Notes: generated by a model from the letters alone, not told the origin. 64,000 nt of DNA from Bythopirellula sp041737835 (GCA_041737835.1 JBGSQY010000050.1), one strand, 5' to 3'; numbered from the stretch's first letter, positions 15,646 through 24,707 are shown. Program-made: numbers and translations.

Positions 15646-18600
15646 AGCAGATTCCAGGTCGTGTTGCTACCGATAACAAGTTCACCTGATACATCAACTA
15701 GTGCCACATCGTATGAGGCCTTCCAGTGACGTTCGTCGCTGAGCCCGCACACGCGCGAATTGTCAGTCAGTATCAACTCACCAGCAAAAGTGAGCCCCGG
15801 CAAAAAGACACCTTCCTTGAAGCCTGGCCTAATCGCGCCGATAAAAGCCTCGTCATGAACCGTGACACTACCGGCAAGAATGCTAGGTGACGCCTCCCCA
15901 ACGCCAGACGTCTGTAAAGGTGGTGTGCTATAAAGAGTTCCGCCATAGACGTGGACATCGTTATCGATATTGGTGGCAGGGTCGGAATAGTGATTGCTGC
16001 CGAGTATGAGACGGCCAGCTTCTTCAACCCTGATAATTCCCGAGCCCGCATTGCTTGGTGAGCCAACGCGAAATGCCCCGGACTCCAGGGTAATGTTCCC
16101 GGAATATTCATTGGCATTGCCGAACCAGCCGACATAACGGCTAAAAGGATTTGTTTGTGTTCCGAGTATAGTCAGATCACCGCTGCCTTGGATGTTGCCA
16201 TAGAACAGTGTTGACAAATTGTGGTGCATCGTCGAATCGCTTTGGACGTTGATCGTGCCCGTCGAACGCGCGACGCTGATACCTCCTCCATCCAAGGTGA
16301 CGTTATTGGCAAAGTTACTGCTACCCGTTACCTCAAGCAGGCCTCCCGAGACTGAAAACGCAGCCTGTGGAAGCGTATTGTTGGTGACGAACAAATGTCC
16401 TTCTTCGACGAGTACGTTGCCCGAAAAACCGCTGGCTTGAGAATTTGTAAATTCAGCAGTGCCATCAGTTCTTTTGGTAATTGTTCCAGAGCCAGTCAGT
16501 ACTGCATTGATTCTGCCATCTTCGAGGTATAAGTTTTCGACGTCTATCGGAGTTGCCGTGCCCGCCGTGAACAGACTCCTGTTGCGAATGTGAATTTCGT
16601 CAAATTCTACAAGACCGCCGGAGAATTGCATTTCATACGTCCCGTTGTCCAAATAGACTTTGTCATTGGCAGGGATAGCGGATCGATTTTCGACGATAAG
16701 CTTGGCGTTGGCGGTAGGTGAGAAATAGTCGGAACCAATAACCCAAGTTCCACCTGTGTAAGAGTTGGTGCCGCTCGTGCGCATGCTATTGGAACTCACG
16801 ACGACCGACACGGCCCCGCCACCAGCGTTGTCCACGATGTTTGCGCCAACGCGCTCCGATTGGTGGAATATAAGTTCCGTGTCCTCACTTGTGCCGGCAG
16901 TGATTTCGCCATTGATGATTTGTTGGTTGCGGAAGACGCCGCCGCTGACGACTGTGAGTCGATGGCCATTAAGGTTTACCGTGTTCGGATCACCGGTCGA
17001 GTCCACTTGCAGGGAAGCAACAGTTAAATCGCCCGTGAGGGTGTGATTGCCAATAACTCGCACGTGCTGGTGGGGTGCCGCGGTGTTCAAATTTCCAAGG
17101 CTGGCGGGAGTTAGCGTTCGAACCTTACCGGTGTTATCGAGAGTGGCAAATCCATTTTCTGTTACCGCCCAGGGACCGATAATTCCGTGTTCTGGGATAC
17201 GCCCTAGGATTCGAGCAGCATTCAAGTTCCCCGCTTCAAGAAACCGCAGAATGGATCCTTGTTCTCTATTGAGCTGGCCAATCGTCAGCCCAGCGGCCAA
17301 ACTGCCATGGTCGGAGCTTACGGCGATTCGAGTACTGCCTTGTTTGAGATGAAGTGTACCCAGGTGTTCGGATGTGGGTGTCGTTGAGTTAGAGGCCAAC
17401 GAAATATAACCCCCTTTTGAATCCACGACCACCGTGTCAGCAATGCGGTCTGTGTTCGCGTTAGGGTATAAGTACAGGGTACTGCCTTCCTCGATTGCAA
17501 TCTTGTTGATTCCCGAGAGACTTCCGCCATACATATTGAGTGCAGCCTCGTCGAGTAAGCGTAACGTACCCGTCAAGCTCGATTGGGCGGTGCGTAATTC
17601 CAACCCTCCAGAACGATATGTCAGGTTGTTTCCTCGAATAGTCCCCGTGATCGCGATCGATCGAGTCGATGAAACCGTGGATCCCTCATTGCCAACGTCC
17701 AAGGTCCCGGCGAAAACCAAGGGTACATACGAATTTCCAGCGTAATGGAAAGCAGATCGGGTCGAATTGAATCCACCATGAGCGTTGTGCAGGTAAATGT
17801 CGTTTTCGATGACGTAACCCGATGGATATCCGCTCGTAAGATTGATATGCAACTGGCCCTCTTGGCTGACGTGAATATCACTGTTGCCCAATTTTGCCCA
17901 TTCAGTCACAAAGAGGCGACCACGATCGACTTCAAAACGGCCACTGAAATCGCTGAGGTCTCCTTCAAGGCCAAGATTTGCCCCCAACTGTCGTATAGTT
18001 CCTGTTCCGGTGACTTTGCCTTGAATGACGCCCTCTCGCAGGGACCGCAACTCTCCATCGACACGAAACGCTCCCGCGCCCGACGTTGTCAGCCTTGTAA
18101 GATTGTTTGTTCCCCTAAGCATTATGAGACGCTCAAAGCCAATCTCTTGGGTTGCTTCCATGGTGCCTGTGTGGTGTATCCATGTCTCGTCATAGTTTTG
18201 TGCCGCATTGAATACCAGTGTGCCTACATTGCTAAACCCTTCGCTGACGATGGCGTTCCCCCTCGTCGGTACGTTGAGGTATAGCTTGCCGGCGTCCACG
18301 TTTGTGGCGGCCAACGGCAAGGCGTCGGGATGGTTGACATGAACATTGCCACCGCGTGCTTCGGCAAAACCAGTGAAGCTATTGGCTGTGTTGAGATGGA
18401 CATCTGCCGTAGTGGTGCCGATGAGGCGCAGTGGTCCATCTCCACTGATTTGGCCATTGAAGTTGCCTCCGTAGACATCATTTCGCAGCGAGTTATCCCG
18501 CAAGACATGAATACTACCCGTGTAGGTCGCGTTTCCCCTTATTGAGGCATCTGGAGTTCCGCCCAAAATAATATTGTTTGCGACGATGGCACCGTCTGGA

Positions 18601-19562
18601 AAAAGCAGCTCGCCATCCTCGACAAAATAATCAATTTGTTCGCTGGGAAGAGCATTGAGAGTCAGATACCCACCTTTCATGAGAACCTTGGTTGATTGAC
18701 CGAAAGCTCCTGCATGATTCACATAGGATTCGCCGGTGACGATAGTAACGCCGGTGTAATTGTTGGCAACGTTGAGCGTGGTGTCTCCAAGCGTCAGATC
18801 GCCTTGGTGCAGCAATGGCGAGGCGGCAATAATTCGACCTCCAAGACGAAGGTTGCCCACGCCCGACGAACCGCCCGTCCAAGATGTGCTGTTATTCGTA
18901 GCGCGTAGTTCGCCCCCATTTCCGCTCGTGATAATTGGTGTCTGGGCAAGCGTTACATTAGGCAGATATACAACGCCTCCACCAATGGTGATGGGATCGT
19001 TCGGGGCTGTAGCGGTGCCCGTAAATCGCAAGTCACCGCCTTGAACATTAAATTGTTCGTTGGTTGGCACTTGCACCACCAACGAGCCGCCCTGAACAAT
19101 AGTGCCCGCCACGTCCGAGCCCAAAGCCATCGACGAGGCAGCGATCACCTGACCTGAAACGATGAAGGTTTGACCCAGATAGCTATTGTTGCCACTCAAT
19201 GATATGGAATCTCGCGTCGATTGATTAACAAGCAGCAGACCACCCATGCCAGAAATACTACCTGTGATGAGGCTCGGACCGAGAACAGTTTCAGTCCCTC
19301 CTCGGCCACCGGACAATGGATTCTGAGGACGGCGTACTGTCGACAGACTTTGTAGTTCGATTGGTCCAGACAATGTCACGGCCCGAGGCACCAGCGTGCC
19401 TTGATTAAGTAAAAAAGATTCGGCAGTGGACAAATTAATGTCGAGACTTTCACCAGGGCCCACTATTGTTTGCCCATTCAAAAAGTATGGCCAAGAACCA
19501 CACAAAAAGCTTAATATAAAAATCAGGCACGACATTCCATGCGAGCGTGGCGAAAGCTTCAT
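15555..19562 (-). CDS. Giant autotransporter-type beta-strand repeat protein (N-terminal part)
   Basis: About 1,335 residues from ATG at 19562, preceded by AAGGTAAGA; a 21-residue longer start lacks an RBS. The order is signal peptide (MSCLIFILSFLCGSWPYFLNGQ), then many degenerate autotransporter-associated beta-strand repeats, for example GGLLLVNQSTRDSISLSGNN, ANNYTGVTIVTGESYVNHAG and GTGTIRQLGANLGLEGDL, with the G-x-L/T-x-G and N-x-Y-x-G-x-T patterns of a right-handed beta-helix. No enzymatic motif. Such proteins are surface or matrix adhesins. The frame ends in a non-homologous tail (RICQFRRFVSSVGS), while the PEP-CTERM end lies in another frame at 14999-15645. A terminator-like hairpin occupies its leader. 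Confidence 0.8.
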   Translation of the reverse strand: MKLSPRSHGMSCLIFILSFLCGSWPYFLNGQTIVGPGESLDINLSTAESFLLNQGTLVPRAVTLSGPIELQSLSTVRRPQNPLSGGRGGTETVLGPSLITGSISGMGGLLLVNQSTRDSISLSGNNSYLGQTFIVSGQVIAASSMALGSDVAGTIVQGGSLVVQVPTNEQFNVQGGDLRFTGTATAPNDPITIGGGVVYLPNVTLAQTPIITSGNGGELRATNNSTSWTGGSSGVGNLRLGGRIIAASPLLHQGDLTLGDTTLNVANNYTGVTIVTGESYVNHAGAFGQSTKVLMKGGYLTLNALPSEQIDYFVEDGELLFPDGAIVANNIILGGTPDASIRGNATYTGSIHVLRDNSLRNDVYGGNFNGQISGDGPLRLIGTTTADVHLNTANSFTGFAEARGGNVHVNHPDALPLAATNVDAGKLYLNVPTRGNAIVSEGFSNVGTLVFNAAQNYDETWIHHTGTMEATQEIGFERLIMLRGTNNLTRLTTSGAGAFRVDGELRSLREGVIQGKVTGTGTIRQLGANLGLEGDLSDFSGRFEVDRGRLFVTEWAKLGNSDIHVSQEGQLHINLTSGYPSGYVIENDIYLHNAHGGFNSTRSAFHYAGNSYVPLVFAGTLDVGNEGSTVSSTRSIAITGTIRGNNLTYRSGGLELRTAQSSLTGTLRLLDEAALNMYGGSLSGINKIAIEEGSTLYLYPNANTDRIADTVVVDSKGGYISLASNSTTPTSEHLGTLHLKQGSTRIAVSSDHGSLAAGLTIGQLNREQGSILRFLEAGNLNAARILGRIPEHGIIGPWAVTENGFATLDNTGKVRTLTPASLGNLNTAAPHQHVRVIGNHTLTGDLTVASLQVDSTGDPNTVNLNGHRLTVVSGGVFRNQQIINGEITAGTSEDTELIFHQSERVGANIVDNAGGGAVSVVVSSNSMRTSGTNSYTGGTWVIGSDYFSPTANAKLIVENRSAIPANDKVYLDNGTYEMQFSGGLVEFDEIHIRNRSLFTAGTATPIDVENLYLEDGRINAVLTGSGTITKRTDGTAEFTNSQASGFSGNVLVEEGHLFVTNNTLPQAAFSVSGGLLEVTGSSNFANNVTLDGGGISVARSTGTINVQSDSTMHHNLSTLFYGNIQGSGDLTILGTQTNPFSRYVGWFGNANEYSGNITLESGAFRVGSPSNAGSGIIRVEEAGRLILGSNHYSDPATNIDNDVHVYGGTLYSTPPLQTSGVGEASPSILAGSVTVHDEAFIGAIRPGFKEGVFLPGLTFAGELILTDNSRVCGLSDERHWKASYDVALVDVSGELVIGSNTTWNLLTSSLSISGAIRALNARICQFRRFVSSVGS

Positions 19563-19583
19563 CGTAATTCTTACCTTGAAATA

Positions 19584-19651
19584 ACAAAAAAAACGCCAAA
19601 CAAAGATCCCCATGCGCATTAACAATGCGGTAAGGGATCAATTGTTTGACG
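19584..19651 (-). terminator. Hairpin plus T8 run in the leader of the adhesin-like gene
   Basis: On the minus strand 19651-19594 folds into a long stem: a CGTCAAACAA arm pairs with TTGTTTGGCG, GATCCC with GGGATC, and CGCATT-GTT-AATGCG closes the top, with two internal loops. TTTTTTTT follows directly (19593-19586). It ends only 24 bp before the ATG at 19562, leaving no room for a promoter in between. It is either a terminator of a transcript from upstream or an attenuator of this gene. Confidence 0.75.
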
Positions 19652-19898
19652 TTTTCAGTAGCGTTTTACTATGATTTAAATGACTTAAAGAGCAGGCTCG
19701 AACAGGTAATTCTTACCCAGCGCCGTAGTGCGATCTTGCCATGAGTCTACCAGAAATGCAATCAGAATTCTGCATTTTCGCGCAAGTTTAGCAAACCACG
19801 AAATTTTATTGACTATCGCTTCGTCGCGCCATCAATCAGAGTCATTCGCTCGGAAACACAAAGAGTGTGAAAACTCCAAACTGTGAAGAGCCTTGAAC

Positions 19899-20711
19899 TT
19901 AGGGAAAGTGCACCTTTAGTACCCCCCTCCGTTTCCGCAGCACATACACCACGTCTTCGGTCGCCGTCGTGACTTCAACGGGCGTGTCGATATCGTAGCC
20001 AAAGTCGTAGATGCCCACGACTTCCAGATCGGGGGTGCTATCGATGAGCTTTTGCATTTGGGCGGCCGAATAGGTGCGGAAAATAACCCGATCTTCGATG
20101 CGAAACTGTTTCGTGGGGGTGTAAACGTCGAAACTCATTCCGACGGCTTCTTGTCGTTTGCGTGTATTGCAATCGATCACCCACAATTTGGAGAGAACCG
20201 CCAGATTTCCCCGCCGTGCGGCCCAGCTTTCCTCCTGCATCGGATCGACGCTCGTAGGTGTAAGATGCAGGCCCAATACGTAGATCCCGCCGGGACGCAG
20301 GGCATTGGCCATCGCCTGGAGATGATTTTCGGCCTGTTGCTGTGTGGCAAGATGCCGAAAGCTGTTGATCGTGTTGAACGCGGCATCGACGGGCTTGCGG
20401 AGCTTGAAGTCGCACATGTCCCCCACGAAGGTCGATCGGGGAAAGCCCGCCCGTTCGAGGCGATCATTGCAAAAATCGACAGCCGCTTCGTTGAGATCGA
20501 GCCCCCCGACTTTGTAGCCTTCCGCCGCAAACTTGACGAGCAACCGCCCCGTGCCGCACGCGGGTTCAAAAATATTCTTAACCTTCCCGCCACAATGCTT
20601 GTCAAAACAATCAAGCAGAAAATCGAACTCGGGCTTCCAGTCGGAACCGTACACCAAGTCGTAGTATTTGGGAAAGTCGTAGAGGCTGGCTTCGATGGTG
20701 GGGAGTGTCAT
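19899..20711 (-). CDS. Class I SAM-dependent methyltransferase
   Basis: 270 residues from ATG at 20711 (MTLPTIEASLYDFPKYYDLVYG); the upstream GTG-type extension is less likely. The SAM-binding motif I is IFEPACGTGRLLVKFAAEG, the acidic residue after strand 2 is in VGGLDLNEAAVDFC, and motif post-I is MCDFKLRKPVDAAFNTINSF. The C-terminal half (QFRIEDRVIFRTYSAAQMQKLI) matches the family with an insert that closes over a small substrate. No neighbour identifies the substrate; the adjacent toxin-antitoxin pair is separated by a CCCGGG palindrome. Confidence 0.85.
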   Translation of the reverse strand: MTLPTIEASLYDFPKYYDLVYGSDWKPEFDFLLDCFDKHCGGKVKNIFEPACGTGRLLVKFAAEGYKVGGLDLNEAAVDFCNDRLERAGFPRSTFVGDMCDFKLRKPVDAAFNTINSFRHLATQQQAENHLQAMANALRPGGIYVLGLHLTPTSVDPMQEESWAARRGNLAVLSKLWVIDCNTRKRQEAVGMSFDVYTPTKQFRIEDRVIFRTYSAAQMQKLIDSTPDLEVVGIYDFGYDIDTPVEVTTATEDVVYVLRKRRGVLKVHFP

Positions 20712-20819
20712 GGGGCCTAGTGTATCGGCAGAACAATGAAGCCGCAATGAAAATCAAATTTCGGCTTTAATAGTACGACGAGGGATTCGAAGATATATGC
20801 CGAAGGCATTAAAGCAATT

Positions 20820-20872
20820 AGCCCGGGGTTGCAAAAAACGAGCTTGAGCGAGTTCTGCAGCTACCCCGGGGC
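20820..20872. repeat. AGCCCGGGGT...ACCCCGGGGC palindrome
   Basis: Imperfect inverted repeat with a second internal inverted pair (CGAGCTTGAGCGAG). It lies between the toxin gene end and the methyltransferase start and could act as a 3' hairpin for the toxin-antitoxin transcript. Confidence 0.6.
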
Positions 20873-20886
20873 ACTATAGGATCACA

Positions 20887-21183
20887 TCAACGAAAAAGGT
20901 GTGGGTAGTCGCGAGCCCCATCGATAATGCGAATTACATCAATCCCTTCCGGTCGAGGACGGTAAAAGATGATCCAGCGTTTGTGTCGTCCATACCGGCA
21001 GCCATCGAAGAGTTCCTCTGCCGCAGTACCCAGTAGCGGCATTTTTGCATAGAAATCGCATTTAGCGACGAGTTCCTCAATGATTTTTTCAGCCGTGTCA
21101 GGGCGGCCATCAGTAATCGCAATATGATCGGCGATTTCCAGTAGATCTTGTTCGGCCTGCAACGATTGAAATGCAATCGCCAT
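20887..21183 (-). CDS. RelE/ParE family toxin
   Basis: 98 residues, standard for ParE/RelE toxins. The ordered features are an N-terminal helix pair (SLQAEQDLLEIADHI ... DTAEKIIEELVAKC), a central KMPLLGTAAEELFDGCRY strand and the C-terminal HKRWIIFYRPRPEGIDVIRIIDGARDY, where the Arg/Tyr-containing strands and the R-D-Y end are typical. Whether it acts on ribosome-bound mRNA (RelE) or gyrase (ParE) is not decided by sequence; the IIDGARDYPHLF ending is more ParE-like. It follows its antitoxin after 2 bp. Confidence 0.9.
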   Translation of the reverse strand: MAIAFQSLQAEQDLLEIADHIAITDGRPDTAEKIIEELVAKCDFYAKMPLLGTAAEELFDGCRYGRHKRWIIFYRPRPEGIDVIRIIDGARDYPHLFR

Positions 21184-21185
21184 GG

Positions 21186-21437
21186 CTAATTCTGCTTGGA
21201 TGATAATCGCTCGCGTAGTTGCTGTTTGAGCATCGTCGCATCAAGAGGTTTTGTCTGTCCCGCATTGCATTGATCGAGACCAATTTGGAGTTTGGCTTTG
21301 AGGTCAATTAACTCCGACTGATAGCTGCGAAATTGTTCAACAGCTTCATCAAGGGAGCTGGGTAAATTTGCATCCGATGAACGCAAGACTAGAAACTCTT
21401 GAAACAAACCCAGTTCGGTGGATGAATTTATAGCCAT
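21186..21437 (-). CDS. Antitoxin of the ParE/RelE pair
   Basis: 83 residues from ATG at 21437 (MAINSSTELGLFQEF), preceded by AAGGAG; the longer frame from 21482 has no RBS. The central segment SSLDEAVEQFRSYQSELIDLKAKLQIGLDQCNAGQTKPLDATMLKQQLRERL has the mid-protein helix and the GLDQ-x-x-AGxxxPLD pattern of ParD/addiction antitoxins that wrap the toxin. A DNA-binding motif is not obvious. Its position immediately 5' of the toxin is the usual order. Confidence 0.8.
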   Translation of the reverse strand: MAINSSTELGLFQEFLVLRSSDANLPSSLDEAVEQFRSYQSELIDLKAKLQIGLDQCNAGQTKPLDATMLKQQLRERLSSKQN

Positions 21438-21497
21438 GACAGTAACTCCTTCATGAATTCTACCACAGGAAGTCAAATACACAAAACTGGTACAAGG

Positions 21498-22862
21498 TTA
21501 TTTCTCCCCCACGTAACGATTGAGCGAAATCTTCTTGCCGATTTCGACCTTCAACCGCTCAAGCACCGATTCCTTGTCGGTGTTGGAAAGGATTTGCTTC
21601 ACAACTTCTTTGGGCGATTCGTCTCCCCAACTCGCGCCATGTTGGAAGTAATGCCGCGCGGCTTGGCCGACGATGTACGAACCATATCCCGCCGCGGCGC
21701 CTTGGGGGAGCGCCGTCGCCACGGTGCCGAAACCTACGGTGAGCGCTTTGAAAATGCTCGACGCATAACTCACCGCTGCTTCGCTGAGCATCACCCAGCC
21801 GGCTGCTTTAAAAATGGAAGTGACAAGGTCGCGTGCGTTTGAGGTGGTGATGTTCATGCCATACACGCGGCCCAGCGTGACCACCATCGTCGCATCGACT
21901 GCCGAACCCCCCAACACATCAAGAGCTGGTACGGGATTCAGTGCGACGGCTAGCGATTTGGTGACGGCGAAATTCCAGATTAGCCGCGAAGCCTCTGTTT
22001 CTCTTAACCGGATTCTCAGCGCCCCCATGCGGTCGCTCTTATCGGCGGCGAACATCGCGGCGTTGAGCGCGATCAACGATTTGCCTTCGGCGTTGAGAAC
22101 TTCCAGTATGCGGCTGCGTAGCTCGCTCACTTTGGGCGCGGGTTTCCGCCATTCGTGCCGCACGCTGCCGTCGGGAGATTCAATTACGAATTCCATTTCA
22201 CGCGGATTGGCCTGCGTCACCAAAATATTGGCCGGTTCGACTAAACCCGCGAGCCGGCGACCGCGGAACAATTCCAAGAGTTGCTCAAGTTCATGACGTG
22301 AATATAAATCTGACTTGTTAAGCACCAACAGAATCGGCTTGTGACTGGCAGCAAGTTCCAACAGAGCGGAGTATTCAGTTTCATTCAAATCGGAATCTGT
22401 GACGAACAAGACCAGGTCCGCCCGCGCGGCTGCCGAGCGGGCCATTTCCGCCCGCTGCGCGCCATCGACTTCATTGAGTCCCGGCGTGTCGACGAGCACG
22501 ACTTCGGAATCCGCCAGCCCCGGCACGCGATAGCCGATGCCGTTCCATGGCACGTGCCACACGTCTTTGGTCCAACCCCCTTGCACGTTGACGTGGGTGA
22601 TTTCATCACCGACCAACGCATTGATCAGCGCCGACTTGCCGGTGCTAATCTCACCAAAGACAACAATTTCGACCCGACCGCATTCGAGCTTTTCGGCCAT
22701 GCGCTCGAGTTCGCTCAGATCCCGCGCAAGTTCCGCGCGTTCCGCGGTGGTACAGCCTTTGTACTTATCAATGGCGCGACGCACCGAATTCACGGCCGCG
22801 TGAAAATCGGTGTCGCGGTGCGTGCCGATGGGTGTTGTCTCGAAATTTGGGGAATCGCTCAT
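21498..22862 (-). CDS. Dynamin/Era-like GTPase with C-terminal helical domain (GTPase 2)
   Basis: 454 residues. It has an N-terminal helical segment, a G domain with P-loop GEISTGKS (70-77), G2-like Thr in GGWTKDVW, G3 DTPGLNEVDG and G4 LNKSDLY, then a C-terminal domain with amphipathic or hydrophobic stretches (FAVTKSLAVALNPVPALDVLGGSAVDATMVVTLGRVYG; FKAAGWVMLSEAAVSYASSI) as in DUF697/YcjF-type GTPases. It probably binds membranes and remodels or monitors them in a GTP-dependent way. It overlaps the upstream GTPase gene by 4 bp and shares the same layout, so the two products may form a heteromeric pair. No experimental function is visible. Confidence 0.85.
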   Translation of the reverse strand: MSDSPNFETTPIGTHRDTDFHAAVNSVRRAIDKYKGCTTAERAELARDLSELERMAEKLECGRVEIVVFGEISTGKSALINALVGDEITHVNVQGGWTKDVWHVPWNGIGYRVPGLADSEVVLVDTPGLNEVDGAQRAEMARSAAARADLVLFVTDSDLNETEYSALLELAASHKPILLVLNKSDLYSRHELEQLLELFRGRRLAGLVEPANILVTQANPREMEFVIESPDGSVRHEWRKPAPKVSELRSRILEVLNAEGKSLIALNAAMFAADKSDRMGALRIRLRETEASRLIWNFAVTKSLAVALNPVPALDVLGGSAVDATMVVTLGRVYGMNITTSNARDLVTSIFKAAGWVMLSEAAVSYASSIFKALTVGFGTVATALPQGAAAGYGSYIVGQAARHYFQHGASWGDESPKEVVKQILSNTDKESVLERLKVEIGKKISLNRYVGEK

Positions 22863-24427
22863 GACTGGCCCTCGTCACGCAGCGATTTGGTGAGTTCCGT
22901 GCGACCGCGCTGCACGAGCTTGCGCAGCTGATCGGGACTGGTGAGCAATTGCCATTGATCGCGGGCGAGTTCCGCGATCCCTCCGGGTGGTGCTTCCATG
23001 TCGCGGCGATAGTATTCGACAAACACATTACCGATCCAGCGCGTGACGAGGGCTTGCGTGATGCCTTGCACAAGTCCGCCCGCAATCGTGCCAATGCCCG
23101 GCACGGTTTTCAGCAGCGAACCCACCCCCGCCGCCACGGCGGGTGAGACGGCGGTCGCTCCTACCATGGCGATGAGATTCTTGCCAAGTTGTTCGAGCAT
23201 CTTCACCACGCCGTCGGTATCAATGGGCTGCTTATAAACGTTGGCCAACTCGATCACCATTTTGATCGTGATCGCACTCCCGCCTGCCAGGTCCAACAAG
23301 GGAATCGGATTGATCCCCGCGGCACCCCCAGCTGCCCACATGTGGCGGTTGATGATCTCGTTGGCCTTCGCATCCAGCACCGCCCGCACGCGATCTTTGG
23401 CTTCGTCGACAAGACCTCGCGATTGGAGCAGCAAATTCGCGAGCAACAATTCGCGGCCATCCTTCTGCACGATTTGTAGCAGCCGCTCGGCGAGCGGCGC
23501 CACATTCGGCGGCACTTCGTATTCTTCGGTCAGTTCCTCGCCAGTGGAAGTCACGCGAATCCGCTCGCGATTCACCGCCGCTGCCCGCACGGCGACGACA
23601 TCTTTCGGAGCAATGCCAGGAAGTTGGGCGACGATCTGACCCACGAGCAATTGTTCCTCTTCCTCGTCGTACCAATCTTCCTTGTTGAGGCAGACGACGA
23701 TCCGTTTTTCCATCTCGCGAAGTTTTTTTACGAGATCAACTTCATATGACTTGAGCGGCCCATCGACCACCAGCAGTACTAGATCGGCATTCTTGGCCGC
23801 CAGCGCCGCGACCGCGGCCCGTTCTTCGCCACGGACTTCGGCAAGCCCGGGGGTATCGACCAACACAACCTGTTCGTTCGTGGGCCAAGGGACTTCGCTC
23901 CGCACCGACGTTGTGCCGCCGATGACGTCCGAGGCAAAGACTTGCCGCCCGGCGAGCGAGTTGAGCAGCGACGACTTGCCGCTGGAGATCGTGCCGAATG
24001 CGACAATTTCGAGTCGCGAGTCGGCGTGCTTCTTATCAAGAGTTTTGAGGGCTTTCTCGATTTCACCGCGCAACTGCGCCGAGACCGCGGCATCGGCGGC
24101 GAAGTTTTGACTTGTGCTGAGGTTTTCGCGTAATTCTGCTTGAAGCTGCGCGGTCGATAGCTCGCTTGGGTTCTGTTGCCGACGTTCGCGCCCCAGGTCT
24201 TTCTTGCGAGTGTTTCGCCACAATCGATAAAAGACGACCACGGAAGTGCCGAGCAACACGAGCGCGCCCAAGCCCACCGCTCCGAGATAGCCATAAGCCA
24301 GCCACGGATAGGAGTTAGCGATTGTTTGATAGCCGCCAATGATCGAAGGGAGCCACGACACGAGCAAGTACCCCGCCACGGCGAGATAGATGATCAAGAG
24401 CAGCAACATTCCCCGGGGGAGTTTCAT
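22859..24427 (-). CDS. Membrane-anchored dynamin/Era-like GTPase with DUF697-like domain (GTPase 1)
   Basis: 522 residues. Two N-terminal transmembrane helices (LLLLIIYLAVAGYLLVSWL; YGYLGAVGLGALVLLGTSVVVFY) precede a basic linker and a helical segment. The G domain has P-loop GTISSGKS (145-152), G3 DTPGLAEVRGEE and G4 CLNKEDWY, then the C-terminal helical region (INPIPLLDLAGGSAITIKMVIELANVY ... SLLKTVPGIGTIAGGLVQGITQAL) shared with the downstream protein. The I-N-P-I-P-x-L-D-L block is the recognisable DUF697 feature. It likely localises its soluble partner to the membrane. It is upstream of the second GTPase with an ATGA overlap. Confidence 0.87.
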   Translation of the reverse strand: MKLPRGMLLLLIIYLAVAGYLLVSWLPSIIGGYQTIANSYPWLAYGYLGAVGLGALVLLGTSVVVFYRLWRNTRKKDLGRERRQQNPSELSTAQLQAELRENLSTSQNFAADAAVSAQLRGEIEKALKTLDKKHADSRLEIVAFGTISSGKSSLLNSLAGRQVFASDVIGGTTSVRSEVPWPTNEQVVLVDTPGLAEVRGEERAAVAALAAKNADLVLLVVDGPLKSYEVDLVKKLREMEKRIVVCLNKEDWYDEEEEQLLVGQIVAQLPGIAPKDVVAVRAAAVNRERIRVTSTGEELTEEYEVPPNVAPLAERLLQIVQKDGRELLLANLLLQSRGLVDEAKDRVRAVLDAKANEIINRHMWAAGGAAGINPIPLLDLAGGSAITIKMVIELANVYKQPIDTDGVVKMLEQLGKNLIAMVGATAVSPAVAAGVGSLLKTVPGIGTIAGGLVQGITQALVTRWIGNVFVEYYRRDMEAPPGGIAELARDQWQLLTSPDQLRKLVQRGRTELTKSLRDEGQS

Positions 24428-24480
24428 GTTTTAACGGTAAGGGAGGGAACGCGGACGAACACGATCAAACAGATTGGCGC

Positions 24481-24650
24481 GGATTAGATTTTACAGGAGG
24501 AAGCAGAGTGAGCAGAGTTGTAAGGTTAACCGCTCATGCACGCTGAATTTCGCAAATTAATGCGAGATCAAATATTAGCGAGTATTAGCGTTCATTAGTG
24601 GTTAGTCTTAGATCCCCTCTGCTTCCTCTGCGATCTCCTGTAAAAATCCG
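24481..24650. repeat. Nested inverted arrays (AGCAGAG outside, ATTAGCG inside), no gene
   Basis: Outer arms 24481-24517 and 24614-24650 share GATTTTACAGGAG plus AGCAGAG heptamers at 9-bp spacing. Inner arms 24528-24558 and 24571-24603 are the AACCGCTNATNNACGCTNAT array of the GxxExxY element in inverted orientation, with only about 12 bp between them. It lies between GTPase 1 and the VWA gene, both minus-strand, with no coding potential. Confidence 0.85.
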
Positions 24651-24707
24651 TAGTCTATCCTAAGCATAGTTGCTATTCGCTTGGCGAGACAGGTGATTGG
24701 CCGGGTG

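Noticed and set aside
20820..20872. Intrinsic terminator for the toxin-antitoxin genes
   Set aside because: The stem is upstream of the antisense-oriented methyltransferase start with no T-run on either side; kept only as a palindrome.
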